Assembly (NCBI RefSeq): GCF_946886105.1
Contig: NZ_CAMPHV010000009.1
Coordinates: 84,799 to 148,798 of the forward strand
Length of the DNA stretch: 64,000 bases
Origin: an uncultured Pseudomonas sp.
GTDB lineage: Bacteria; Pseudomonadota; Gammaproteobacteria; Pseudomonadales; Pseudomonadaceae
Reading direction: 5' to 3'
Part shown: piece after piece, positions 56,732-64,000 of the stretch
How positions within the stretch are numbered: position 1 is the first letter of the stretch
How the letters are laid out: every line of letters starts with the position of its first letter
Position numbers and translations under genes: made by a program
The notes under the pieces: generated by a model
Database searches by the model: none
The model's input: only the letters and a program-made list of their open reading frames with translations
Told to the model about the DNA's origin: nothing

Positions 56732-57324
56732 CAGAGGCAACCCTTGGTCGACGGCATCTGCCCGGCCATGCGCGGGTCCAGCTCGATGGCCATGCGCAGC
56801 GCGCGGCCGAAGGCCTTGAACACCGTTTCGATCTGGTGATGGGTGTTGGTGCCGCGCAGGTTGTCGATATGCAGGGACACCAGAGCGTGGTTGACGAAGC
56901 CCTGGAAGAACTCCTGGAACAGATCGACATCGAAGCCGCCGACCACCGCGCGGGTGAAAGGCACGTGCATCTGCAGGCCGGGACGCCCGGAGAAGTCGAT
57001 GACCACGCGCGACAGCGCTTCGTCCAGCGGCACATAAGAATGGCCGTAGCGGGTCATGCCTTTTTTGTCGCCGATGGCCTTGGTGAACGCCTGGCCGAGG
57101 GTGATGCCGACGTCCTCCACGGTGTGGTGGTCGTCGATATGCAGGTCGCCCTTGCACTCGATATCCAGGTCGATCAGGCCGTGGCGGGCGATCTGGTCGA
57201 GCATGTGCTCGAGAAAGGGCACGCCGATATCGAACTTGGCCTTGCCGGTGCCATCCAGATTGATCGAGACCTTGATTTGGGTCTCCAGGGTATTGCGCTC
57301 GACGAATGCCGTACGTTCGGCCAT
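56731..57324 (-). CDS. hisB: imidazoleglycerol-phosphate dehydratase
   Basis: The 197-residue Mn2+ dehydratase of histidine biosynthesis. The metal motifs DDHHTVED and HHQIE are intact. The ATG at 57324 is chosen over the GTG at 57327 because GGAG is six bases upstream of the ATG. It heads the his gene run. Confidence 0.96.
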   Translation of the reverse strand: MAERTAFVERNTLETQIKVSINLDGTGKAKFDIGVPFLEHMLDQIARHGLIDLDIECKGDLHIDDHHTVEDVGITLGQAFTKAIGDKKGMTRYGHSYVPLDEALSRVVIDFSGRPGLQMHVPFTRAVVGGFDVDLFQEFFQGFVNHALVSLHIDNLRGTNTHHQIETVFKAFGRALRMAIELDPRMAGQMPSTKGCL

Positions 57325-57477
57325 CACCAGCTCCAGAAATTACTCGCGAAAAAGGCTGGCATTATAGGCGGGCCAGGGCCTGGGCGGCTACCGCAACGAC
57401 CCGCACACGGACTATTGGCTACATGGGGCGATTTGCCCCCTCACAGTGCTAAGTGCCGGCAGGAATCTGGACCAGGC

Positions 57478-58701
57478 TCACAGCCGCGCGGCCTGAACCA
57501 CCTGCGGGCGCGCAGCCAACCACACCAGCCACAGCAGGCTCAATGCGCAGAACCCCGCCAGCGTCAGCCCCAACCACCATTGTTGCGGCACCAGCCACAG
57601 CCCCCAGCCCAGGGCCAACCCGGCCATCAGCGCCAGACGGGCGACTTCCAGACGCCACAACCCGCGCTTGCCTTCGAACAGCAAACCCAGGCTGACGCAG
57701 CCGAGGAGAATCAGCGCCGCCAATAACCAGGGCTGCCACAGCGCCGCGCGGCTGACGCTGGCGAGAAAGGCCAACGCCAGGGCATTGATCGCCAGAAACT
57801 GCACCAGGGCATAGCCCTTGAGCGCAGCGGGATAGGCTCGTTCGAACTTTTCCGCGGCCATCTTCGGCCAGGGCCGGCCTTGCACATCCGCCGGGCGCCA
57901 GCCGGTGGGCATCCACCACAGGCGCAGCTTGTCCCACCAGGAGGCGGTCGCCCGCGCATCGGCCCAGAGCAGGCGCCACCAGTTGAATTGCAGGCGGATC
58001 GGGTCGAAGGTATTAACCGGCGTGGTCACCCCGTAACGCACCGGCTCGCGCTCTTCGGCGTAGGTACCGAACAGCTTGTCCCAGAGAATAAAGACACCGC
58101 CGTGGTTCTTGTCGATATAGCAGTCGTTCTGCCCGTGATGCACCCGGTGCAGCGATGGGGTGATCAGCAGTCGCTCCAACCAGCCAAGGCGGCCGACGTG
58201 CTGGGTATGGATCCAGAACTGATAAACCAATTGGATCCCGAGCAATACCAGGAACACTGGTAGAGGCACGCCGAGCAGCGCCAGCGGCAGATAGAACGGC
58301 CAGTCGAAAGCGGTCTGGAACGCGCCCTTGCGCAAGGCGGTGGATAGATTGAAGTCCTCACTGGAGTGATGGGGCTGATGCGCGCCCCACAGCAGGTTGT
58401 AGCGATGCAGGCTGCGATGGGCCCAGTAGAAGCAGAAATCCACCGCGATAAACCCGCCCAGCCACAACCCGACCGAAGCGGTCGGCCAATCGAACAGCCG
58501 CGCGTGCTCGTAAAGCCAGGCGTAAGGCAGGATCAGCAACAGACGCAACGGCCCTTCCAGCAGCACCCGCAATACCGCGGTATTGATGCTGGTGGCGGCA
58601 TCGGCCAGACGATAGGTATGCCGGCCGGAATGGCGCTCGTAGGCCAATTCCAGCAGCATCAGCAGGATATACAGAGGAAACGCCAGCACCGCGACGCTCA
58701 T
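57478..58701 (-). CDS. sterol desaturase/fatty acid hydroxylase family membrane protein
   Basis: A 407-residue integral membrane di-iron oxygenase-like protein. The histidine clusters are intact: H95-x3-H99 (WAHRSLH), H108-x2-HH (GAHQPHH) and LHRVHH. The bacterial substrate is unknown; lipid hydroxylation is the usual guess. The start at 58701 is preferred; the longer ORF to 59145 runs into the divergent neighbour. Its stop is 153 bases before hisB. Confidence 0.85.
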   Translation of the reverse strand: MSVAVLAFPLYILLMLLELAYERHSGRHTYRLADAATSINTAVLRVLLEGPLRLLLILPYAWLYEHARLFDWPTASVGLWLGGFIAVDFCFYWAHRSLHRYNLLWGAHQPHHSSEDFNLSTALRKGAFQTAFDWPFYLPLALLGVPLPVFLVLLGIQLVYQFWIHTQHVGRLGWLERLLITPSLHRVHHGQNDCYIDKNHGGVFILWDKLFGTYAEEREPVRYGVTTPVNTFDPIRLQFNWWRLLWADARATASWWDKLRLWWMPTGWRPADVQGRPWPKMAAEKFERAYPAALKGYALVQFLAINALALAFLASVSRAALWQPWLLAALILLGCVSLGLLFEGKRGLWRLEVARLALMAGLALGWGLWLVPQQWWLGLTLAGFCALSLLWLVWLAARPQVVQAARL

Positions 58702-58800
58702 AACCACCCCGACAGGCTTGCTTGTTATGCTTATCAGCGTAGCGCCGGCTCCCTCCTGGAACCCTAACCGAAACCGCCAATTGACCATACCGAAAACACC

Positions 58801-59913
58801 ATGGACGCAATCGACACCCTGATCATCGGCGCCGGCGCCCTCGGTCTGGCCTGCGCCGCGCGCCTGGCGCGCCCTGGGCGCAGCATCCTGATAGCCGAAG
58901 CGGAAGACCTGATCGGCAGCCACACCTCGAGCCGCAATTCCGAGGTGATCCATGCCGGCATCTACTACGCGCCCGGCTCGCTGAAAGCCGAGTTGTGCCT
59001 GGAAGGTCGCGAGCGTCTGTATGCCTGGTGCCACGAGCATCGGGTGGCGCACCGGCGGATCGGCAAACTGCTGGTGGCGGTGAATGATGCCGAACGCGGC
59101 AAGCTCGACGCCCTGCTGAGCAACGCCGAGGCTTGCGGCGTGCATGATTTACAACCGATCGAGCAGGCGCGACTCGCCGAACTCGAACCCGCGGTGCGCG
59201 GCGTCGCCGCCCTGCTCTCGCCCAGCACCGGGATCATCGACAGCCACGCGTACCTGCAATCGCTGCTGGCCGCCGCTGAAAACCAGGGCGCGCAGCTTGT
59301 GCTACGCACCCGGGTCGAACGCCTGAAGCCGGACGCCGACGGCTGGATCGCCAGCGGCACCAGCAGCGGCGACCCCTTCCAGCTCAGAGCTCAGCGGGTG
59401 ATCAACGCCGGCGGCCTGTTCGCCCAGCAACTGGCGCAATGCACCCTTGGCCTGGCCGGCGCGCATATCCCGCAACTGCACCTGTGCCGCGGCCACTACT
59501 TCAGTTACAGCGGCCGCGCACCTTTCCAGCACCTGATTTATCCGATGCCCGAAGCCAATACCGCGGGCCTCGGCATCCACGCCACCCTGGATCTCGGCGG
59601 ACAGCTGCGCTTCGGCCCGGACACCGAGTACCTTGAGCACGTCGATTACCGGCTCGACGAGGGCTTGTGCGAGCCCTTCGCCCAGGCCATCCGTCGCTAC
59701 TTCCCGACGCTCGACAGTGCGCGCCTGCTGCCGGGCTACAGCGGCATCCGACCGAAACTCTCGGGGCCCGGGGAACCGGCTGCCGACTTCCATATCCAAA
59801 CGGCCGAGGATCACGGCTTGCCCGGCCTGATCAATCTATTCGGTATCGAATCGCCCGGGTTGACCGCCAGCCTGGCGATCGCCGAGCGTGTGGCCCATTT
59901 ACATGATCTGTAA
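58801..59913 (+). CDS. FAD-dependent oxidoreductase (LhgO-like)
   Basis: A 370-residue DAO-superfamily flavoprotein. FAD motif GAGALG at residues 10-15 and the block HTSSRNSEVIHAGIYY (about 41-56) match the L-2-hydroxyglutarate dehydrogenase-like group. The substrate is not confirmed. It is divergent from the desaturase gene and upstream of the asmA-like gene. Confidence 0.85.
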   Translation: MDAIDTLIIGAGALGLACAARLARPGRSILIAEAEDLIGSHTSSRNSEVIHAGIYYAPGSLKAELCLEGRERLYAWCHEHRVAHRRIGKLLVAVNDAERGKLDALLSNAEACGVHDLQPIEQARLAELEPAVRGVAALLSPSTGIIDSHAYLQSLLAAAENQGAQLVLRTRVERLKPDADGWIASGTSSGDPFQLRAQRVINAGGLFAQQLAQCTLGLAGAHIPQLHLCRGHYFSYSGRAPFQHLIYPMPEANTAGLGIHATLDLGGQLRFGPDTEYLEHVDYRLDEGLCEPFAQAIRRYFPTLDSARLLPGYSGIRPKLSGPGEPAADFHIQTAEDHGLPGLINLFGIESPGLTASLAIAERVAHLHDL

Positions 59914-59971
59914 AGACGGTCGGCGCTATACTCGGCGACTTATTTAAGTTATCCAAAACAAGGACTCGCAC

Positions 59972-62194
59972 ATGAAAGCGCTCGGCAAAATCCTGGGTCT
60001 GGTGTTCCTCGGGCTGTTGCTGATCATAGTGGCGCTGGGCTTCGCCCTGACCCACCTGTTCGATCCCAACGACTATAAAGACGAAATCCGCCAGCTCGCA
60101 CGCGACAAGGCCAATCTGGAATTGACCCTCAAGGGCGACATCGGCTGGAGCCTGTTCCCCTGGCTCGGCCTGGAGCTGACCGATGCCACCCTGGCCAGCG
60201 CCAGCACACCCGAGCAGCCGTTCGCCGACCTGCGCCTGCTCGGCCTGTCGGTACGGGTGCTGCCGCTGCTGCGCAAGGAAGTGCAGATGAGCGACATCCG
60301 CATCGACGGCCTCAACCTCAACCTGCAGCGCGACGAAAAAGGCCGCAGCAACTGGGAAGACGTCGGCCGCCCGGCGCAAGCCGCCGGCGAGCAGAGCCCC
60401 GCCAGCAGCGAAGCCCCCGTGACGAGCCCCGATGGCGCACCCGCCAGTCCCGTTAACAAACCACAGCCGATGAAGCTGGATATCGACAGCCTGATCGTCA
60501 ACAGCGCGCGCATCGACTACCACGACGCGCAGAAAGGCCAGCAATTCAGTGCCGAAAGCATCCAACTGACCACCGGCGCAATCCGCGAAGGCAGCAATAT
60601 CCCGGTCAAACTCAGCGCCTTTTTCGGCACCAACCAGCCGGTGCTGCGCGCGCGCAGCGAGCTGCAGGGCGAGCTGCGTTTCGACCGTGTGCTCAAACGC
60701 TACCAATTGGAAGATGCCAAGCTGTCCGGGGAAATCTCCGGCGAACCCTTCGACGGCCAGACCCTCACCTACTCGGCGCAAGGCCAGCTGCTGGTCGACC
60801 TGGCCGCCCAGGTCGCCGAATGGAACAGCCTGAAGCTGTCCGGTAACCAGTTGCGCGCCATCGGCGAACTGAAAGTGCGCGACCTGGACACGGAACCCAA
60901 ACTCAGCGGCGGCCTGTCCATCGCCCCGCTCAACCTGCGCCAATTCCTCGCCACCATCGGCCAGAAGCTGCCGCCGATGAGCGACGAAACCACCCTCGGC
61001 CAATTCGAACTGGTCTCCCGCCTCAGCGGCAGCGCGAACAGCCTGAGCTTCGACGACCTCAAGCTGAAGCTCGACGACAGCAGCTTTAGCGGACAGGTCG
61101 CGATCGCCGACTTCGCCAAGCAAGCCCTGCGCGTGCAACTGCAAGGCGACCAGCTCGACCTCGACCGCTACCTGCCCAAGGCCGACAAGGACGCCAGCGG
61201 CGCGCGTGCCGCCGAGGTCAAGGAAAGTGTCGCCAACGCCGGGCAAAGCGGCACCACGCCGCTACCGGACGCGCCAACCCAACAAGCGTGGAGCGCCGAG
61301 CCGGTGCTACCGATAGACCTCCTGCGCAGCCTCGATCTACAGTTGAGCCTGAGCCTGGCGAAGTTGACCGCCAATAAGCAGGCAATCGATAACTTCACCC
61401 TCCGCGCGAAAAGCCGTGCCGGTCTGCTGACCCTGGAAGAGGTACGCGGCAACCTCGGCAGCGGCAACTTCGACGCCACCGCGAGCATCGACGTGCGCCC
61501 GGCGATCCCGCTGCTCAAAGTGCAGAAGAACCTCAACCGGGTCGCCGTGGAACCCTTCCTGAAAAAGCCCGACCAGCCCTCGCCACTTAAAGGCAAGCTG
61601 GACCTCAAGGCTAACCTGAGCACCAGCGGCAACAGCCAGAAAGCCTGGGTCGAGGGCCTGAACGGGGTTATCGGCTTCGCCCTGAAAGACGGCGTACTGG
61701 TCGACGCCAACCTCGAACAGCAACTGTGCCGCGGCATCGCCACGCTCAACCGCAAGGCCCTGACCAGCGACCCGCGCGGCAAGGACACACCCTTCGAGAC
61801 CCTGCAAGGCAACCTCAAGGTGACCAATGGCGTGGCGCATAACCCCGACCTGCGGGCGAGCGTTCCCGGCCTCGCGGTCAGCGGCAACGGCGATGTCGAC
61901 CTGCGCGTGCTGAGCCTCGACTACCGCGTCGGTATCACCCTGCTCGGCGACCAGAGCGAAATGCCCGACCCGGCCTGCCAGGTCAACGAACGCTATGTCG
62001 GCATCGAGTGGCCGTTGCGCTGTCGCGGCCCGCTGGAAATGGGCGGCAAAGCCTGCCGCCTGGACCAGGACGGCATGGGCAAGGTCGCCGCCAAACTGGC
62101 CGGCACCAAGCTCACCGAAAAGCTCGAAGAAAAATTCGGTGACAAGGTCAGCCCGGAACTCAAGGACGCGCTCAAGGGCCTGTTCAACCGATGA
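59972..62194 (+). CDS. AsmA family protein
   Basis: A 740-residue AsmA/TamB-type protein anchored by one N-terminal membrane helix (about 5-25) and otherwise periplasmic. The AsmA N-terminal block is visible ([27 protein letters not shown]). Such proteins are thought to carry phospholipids between membranes. It overlaps mutY by four bases (ATGA), so the genes are coupled. Confidence 0.87.
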   Translation: MKALGKILGLVFLGLLLIIVALGFALTHLFDPNDYKDEIRQLARDKANLELTLKGDIGWSLFPWLGLELTDATLASASTPEQPFADLRLLGLSVRVLPLLRKEVQMSDIRIDGLNLNLQRDEKGRSNWEDVGRPAQAAGEQSPASSEAPVTSPDGAPASPVNKPQPMKLDIDSLIVNSARIDYHDAQKGQQFSAESIQLTTGAIREGSNIPVKLSAFFGTNQPVLRARSELQGELRFDRVLKRYQLEDAKLSGEISGEPFDGQTLTYSAQGQLLVDLAAQVAEWNSLKLSGNQLRAIGELKVRDLDTEPKLSGGLSIAPLNLRQFLATIGQKLPPMSDETTLGQFELVSRLSGSANSLSFDDLKLKLDDSSFSGQVAIADFAKQALRVQLQGDQLDLDRYLPKADKDASGARAAEVKESVANAGQSGTTPLPDAPTQQAWSAEPVLPIDLLRSLDLQLSLSLAKLTANKQAIDNFTLRAKSRAGLLTLEEVRGNLGSGNFDATASIDVRPAIPLLKVQKNLNRVAVEPFLKKPDQPSPLKGKLDLKANLSTSGNSQKAWVEGLNGVIGFALKDGVLVDANLEQQLCRGIATLNRKALTSDPRGKDTPFETLQGNLKVTNGVAHNPDLRASVPGLAVSGNGDVDLRVLSLDYRVGITLLGDQSEMPDPACQVNERYVGIEWPLRCRGPLEMGGKACRLDQDGMGKVAAKLAGTKLTEKLEEKFGDKVSPELKDALKGLFNR

Positions 62195-63270
62195 GCCCCG
62201 AGCAATTTTCTGCCGCAGTGCTCGACTGGTACGACCGCCACGGGCGCAAGGACCTGCCCTGGCAACAGGGCATCACGCCGTACCGCGTCTGGGTGTCGGA
62301 GATCATGCTGCAACAGACCCAGGTCAGCACCGTGCTCGGCTATTTCGACCGGTTCATGGCCGCGCTGCCGAGCGTACAGGCCCTCGCCGAGGCGCCGGAG
62401 GATGAGGTACTGCACCTGTGGACGGGCCTCGGTTACTACACCCGCGCGCGCAACCTGCAGAAGACCGCGCAGATCGTCATGGCCGAGCACGGCGGCGAAT
62501 TCCCCCGCGATGTCGAGGCGCTCACCGCGCTGCCCGGCATCGGTCGCTCCACCGCCGGCGCCATCGCCAGCCTGAGCATGGGCCTGCGCGCACCGATCCT
62601 CGACGGCAACGTCAAACGCGTGCTGGCGCGCTATGTGGCTCAGGAAGGCTATCCGGGCGAGCCGAAGGTCGCCAAACAACTTTGGGCCGTCGCCGAGCGC
62701 TTCACCCCGCAAGCACGGGTGAACAACTACACCCAGGCGATGATGGACCTCGGCGCCACGCTCTGCACCCGCAGCAAACCCAGCTGCCTGCTCTGCCCAC
62801 TCAGGCAGGGCTGCCAGGCGCACCTGCTCGGCCTGGAGATCCGCTACCCGATCGCCAAGCCACGCAAAGCGCTGCCGCAAAAACGCACGCTGATGCCGAT
62901 CTTCGCCAGCAGCACGGGCGAAGTGCTGCTCTATCGGCGCCCCTCCAGCGGCCTCTGGGGCGGGCTCTGGAGCCTGCCGGAGCTGGACGACCTGCAAGGC
63001 CTGGAGCCGCTCGCCAACCGCCACACCCTGGAACTGGGCAGCCGCCATGAACTGGACGGGCTCACCCATACCTTCAGCCACTTCCAGCTGGCCATCGAAC
63101 CCTGGCTGATCCGGGTCGAAGCCGCGCCCGGCAACGTGGCCGAGGCCGACTGGCTCTGGTATAACCTCGCCACTCCGCCGCGCCTGGGCCTCGCCGCCCC
63201 GGTGAAGAAACTGCTGAAGCGCGCGGCCGACGCCCTGAATGCTCGACCGACCGCAGGAGAAGCCCCATGA
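62191..63270 (+). CDS. mutY: A/G-specific adenine glycosylase
   Basis: Removes adenine mispaired with 8-oxoguanine. The 359 residues contain catalytic Glu37 and Asp138, the helix-hairpin-helix [10 protein letters not shown] (114-123), and the four Fe-S cysteines 192, 199, 202 and 208 in C-x6-C-x2-C-x5-C. A C-terminal NUDIX-like domain follows. It overlaps asmA and yggX by ATGA on each side. Confidence 0.96.
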   Translation: MSPEQFSAAVLDWYDRHGRKDLPWQQGITPYRVWVSEIMLQQTQVSTVLGYFDRFMAALPSVQALAEAPEDEVLHLWTGLGYYTRARNLQKTAQIVMAEHGGEFPRDVEALTALPGIGRSTAGAIASLSMGLRAPILDGNVKRVLARYVAQEGYPGEPKVAKQLWAVAERFTPQARVNNYTQAMMDLGATLCTRSKPSCLLCPLRQGCQAHLLGLEIRYPIAKPRKALPQKRTLMPIFASSTGEVLLYRRPSSGLWGGLWSLPELDDLQGLEPLANRHTLELGSRHELDGLTHTFSHFQLAIEPWLIRVEAAPGNVAEADWLWYNLATPPRLGLAAPVKKLLKRAADALNARPTAGEAP

Positions 63271-63539
63271 CCCGCACCGTACTCTGCCGCAAGCACAAAC
63301 AGGAACTACCCGGCCTCGACCGCCCGCCCTACCCCGGCGCCAAGGGCGAAGACATCTACAACAACGTCTCCAAGCAGGCCTGGGACGAATGGCAGAAGCA
63401 TCAAACCCTGCTGATCAATGAACGCCGCCTGAACATGATGAACGCCGAGGACCGCAAATTCCTCCAGGCCGAAATGGACAAATTCCTCTCCGGCGAGGAA
63501 TACGCCCAGGCCGAAGGCTACGTACCGCCAAGCGAGTGA
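63267..63539 (+). CDS. yggX: oxidative damage protection protein (Fe(II) trafficking)
   Basis: A 90-residue YggX protein that protects Fe-S clusters from oxidants and is often encoded beside mutY. The N-terminal [20 protein letters not shown] and [13 protein letters not shown] match the family exactly. It is coupled to mutY by a four-base overlap. Confidence 0.96.
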   Translation: MTRTVLCRKHKQELPGLDRPPYPGAKGEDIYNNVSKQAWDEWQKHQTLLINERRLNMMNAEDRKFLQAEMDKFLSGEEYAQAEGYVPPSE

Positions 63540-63556
63540 ACCAATGAGTGTACCTA

Positions 63557-63635
63557 TGTGGGAGGGGCTGGGCGGCACTCCGCTTCAGCCGCGACAAGAC
63601 GCCGCTAGAAGCTCGCCGCTAAAGCGCCTCCCACA
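63557..63635. repeat. REP-C-like palindrome
   Basis: TGTGGGAGGGGCTGGG on the left and GCGCCTCCCACA on the right. Confidence 0.6.
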
Positions 63636-63639
63636 GCTC

Positions 63640-63715
63640 GTAGCCCGGATAAGCCTGGGCGCAATCCGGGAGCGATACCCGATCCAACAACGCTCCCGGA
63701 TTGCATCCGGGCTAC
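63640..63715. repeat. REP-A family palindrome
   Basis: GTAGCCCGGATAAG with GCAATCCGGGAGCG on the left and CGCTCCCGGATTGCATCCGG followed by GCTAC on the right. Confidence 0.8.
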
Positions 63716-63787
63716 GAGCCAGCACCGCCCAATTCCCCTGCCCGAACCTAAACACCCGTAATTTCTAAATATTTTTCCAACTCACGC

Positions 63788-63816
63788 TTGACACCCACCC
63801 TTCAAATCCGTCTAAT
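63788..63816 (+). promoter_or_regulatory. promoter of the tRNA-Phe gene
   Basis: A consensus -35 TTGACA (63788-63793) and a -10 TCTAAT (63811-63816) are separated by 17 bp, with the tRNA starting 12 bases later. The GC-rich region between (GCGCCCCG) suits stringent control. Confidence 0.8.
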
Positions 63817-63827
63817 AGCGCCCCGTT

Positions 63828-63903
63828 GCCCAGGTAGCTCAGTCGGTAGAGCAGGGGATTGAAAATCCCCGTGTCGGCGGTTCGATTCCGTCCCTGGGCA
63901 CCA
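63828..63903 (+). tRNA. tRNA-Phe (anticodon GAA)
   Basis: A complete 76-nt cloverleaf with encoded CCA. Acceptor arms GCCCAGG/CCTGGGC pair exactly; the D arm GCTCAGTCGGTAGAGC and the T loop TTCGATT are standard. The anticodon GAA (63861-63863) sits in a 5-bp stem GGGGA/TCCCC. Confidence 0.97.
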
Positions 63904-63912
63904 CTAATACCG

Positions 63913-63944
63913 AAAAGCCCGCCCTTACCGGCGGGCTTTTTTTT
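63913..63944 (+). terminator. intrinsic terminator of the tRNA
   Basis: AAAAGCCCGCC, a CTTAC-type loop and GGCGGGC are followed by eight T residues. Confidence 0.92.
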
Positions 63945-63970
63945 GGGCTATGTCCCAATAGCGTGTTGCA
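63945..63970. repeat. half copy of the 58-bp palindrome
   Basis: GGGCTATGTCCC followed by AATAGCGTGTTGCA matches the right half of the element at 51947-52004. It begins directly after the tRNA terminator's T-run. Confidence 0.65.
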
Positions 63971-64000
63971 TGGTGCGTCCAATCGCCTCCTGGATGCAGT

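Noticed and set aside
63544..63768. A 74-codon ORF after yggX
   Set aside because: It is built from REP-C and REP-A repeats and overlaps the region leading to the tRNA promoter.
63828..64000. Prophage or island attachment site at tRNA-Phe
   Set aside because: The tRNA is intact and no integrase or direct repeat of its 3' end is present in the window.

Overview
The window is high-GC Gammaproteobacterial DNA that reads as a Pseudomonas chromosome. The evidence is gene content and order: a cbcXWV/betIBA choline locus next to L-serine dehydratase, a dauBAR D-arginine operon, gpmI-envC-ctpA, hisBH-(DUF2164)-hisA-hisF, mutY-yggX-tRNA-Phe, and abundant REP-type intergenic palindromes. I see no phage, insertion sequence, CRISPR array or rRNA. 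The species cannot be fixed from this sequence alone.

Region by region. (1) 0.4-9.5 kb, on both strands: L-serine dehydratase, an EamA exporter, and a choline/betaine ABC uptake set (two choline-type binding proteins, ATPase CbcV, permease CbcW, one OpuAC-type betaine/carnitine binding protein). (2) 9.7-21 kb: a block lying between the transporter and the bet genes. It holds small unknown proteins, an ExoD-like protein, and a stress/sugar cluster (short-chain dehydrogenase, a frameshifted PfkB sugar kinase, a GH65 glycoside phosphorylase-like enzyme, an SPW/VKOR membrane protein). These are followed by a GNAT enzyme, a lipoprotein, a LysE exporter and an EEP-family hydrolase. (3) 21-25.3 kb: betI, betB and betA, with two near-identical BetI operators, one before betI and one before betB. 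(4) 25.4-29.4 kb: the D-arginine module, with a basic amino acid binding protein and dauB-dauA-dauR flanked by two matching palindromes. (5) 29.6-47 kb: dbpA, a REC-REC-GGDEF protein, small proteins, a GST, orphan solute-binding proteins, YhiN-like and DJ-1-like proteins, an SLC13/RCK permease, alanine dehydrogenase, a slipin/NfeD pair and a YccS-like protein. (6) 47.4-64 kb: gpmI, envC, ctpA, two tandem solute-binding proteins, the his genes, a sterol-desaturase-like enzyme, an FAD oxidase, an AsmA protein, mutY, yggX and tRNA-Phe.

How the genes fit together. Choline is imported by the Cbc system and oxidised by BetA and BetB to glycine betaine. Betaine carbon is known to flow through sarcosine, glycine and serine in pseudomonads, so the serine dehydratase would deliver it to pyruvate. 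The demethylation genes are not in this window. The D-arginine genes would convert D-Arg to 2-ketoarginine (DauA) and then to L-Arg (DauB), under DauR. The gpmI-envC-ctpA run pairs glycolysis with cell-wall hydrolase control.

The most interesting non-genic signals are four: paired operators in the bet and dau loci; a 58-bp palindrome whose half-copies sit directly after terminator T-runs (near 52 kb and 63.95 kb); at least three families of REP-like palindromes, one overlapping a stop codon and one inside the his operon; and a frameshift in the kinase of the sugar cluster. Five amino-acid-type solute-binding genes lack any neighbouring permease.
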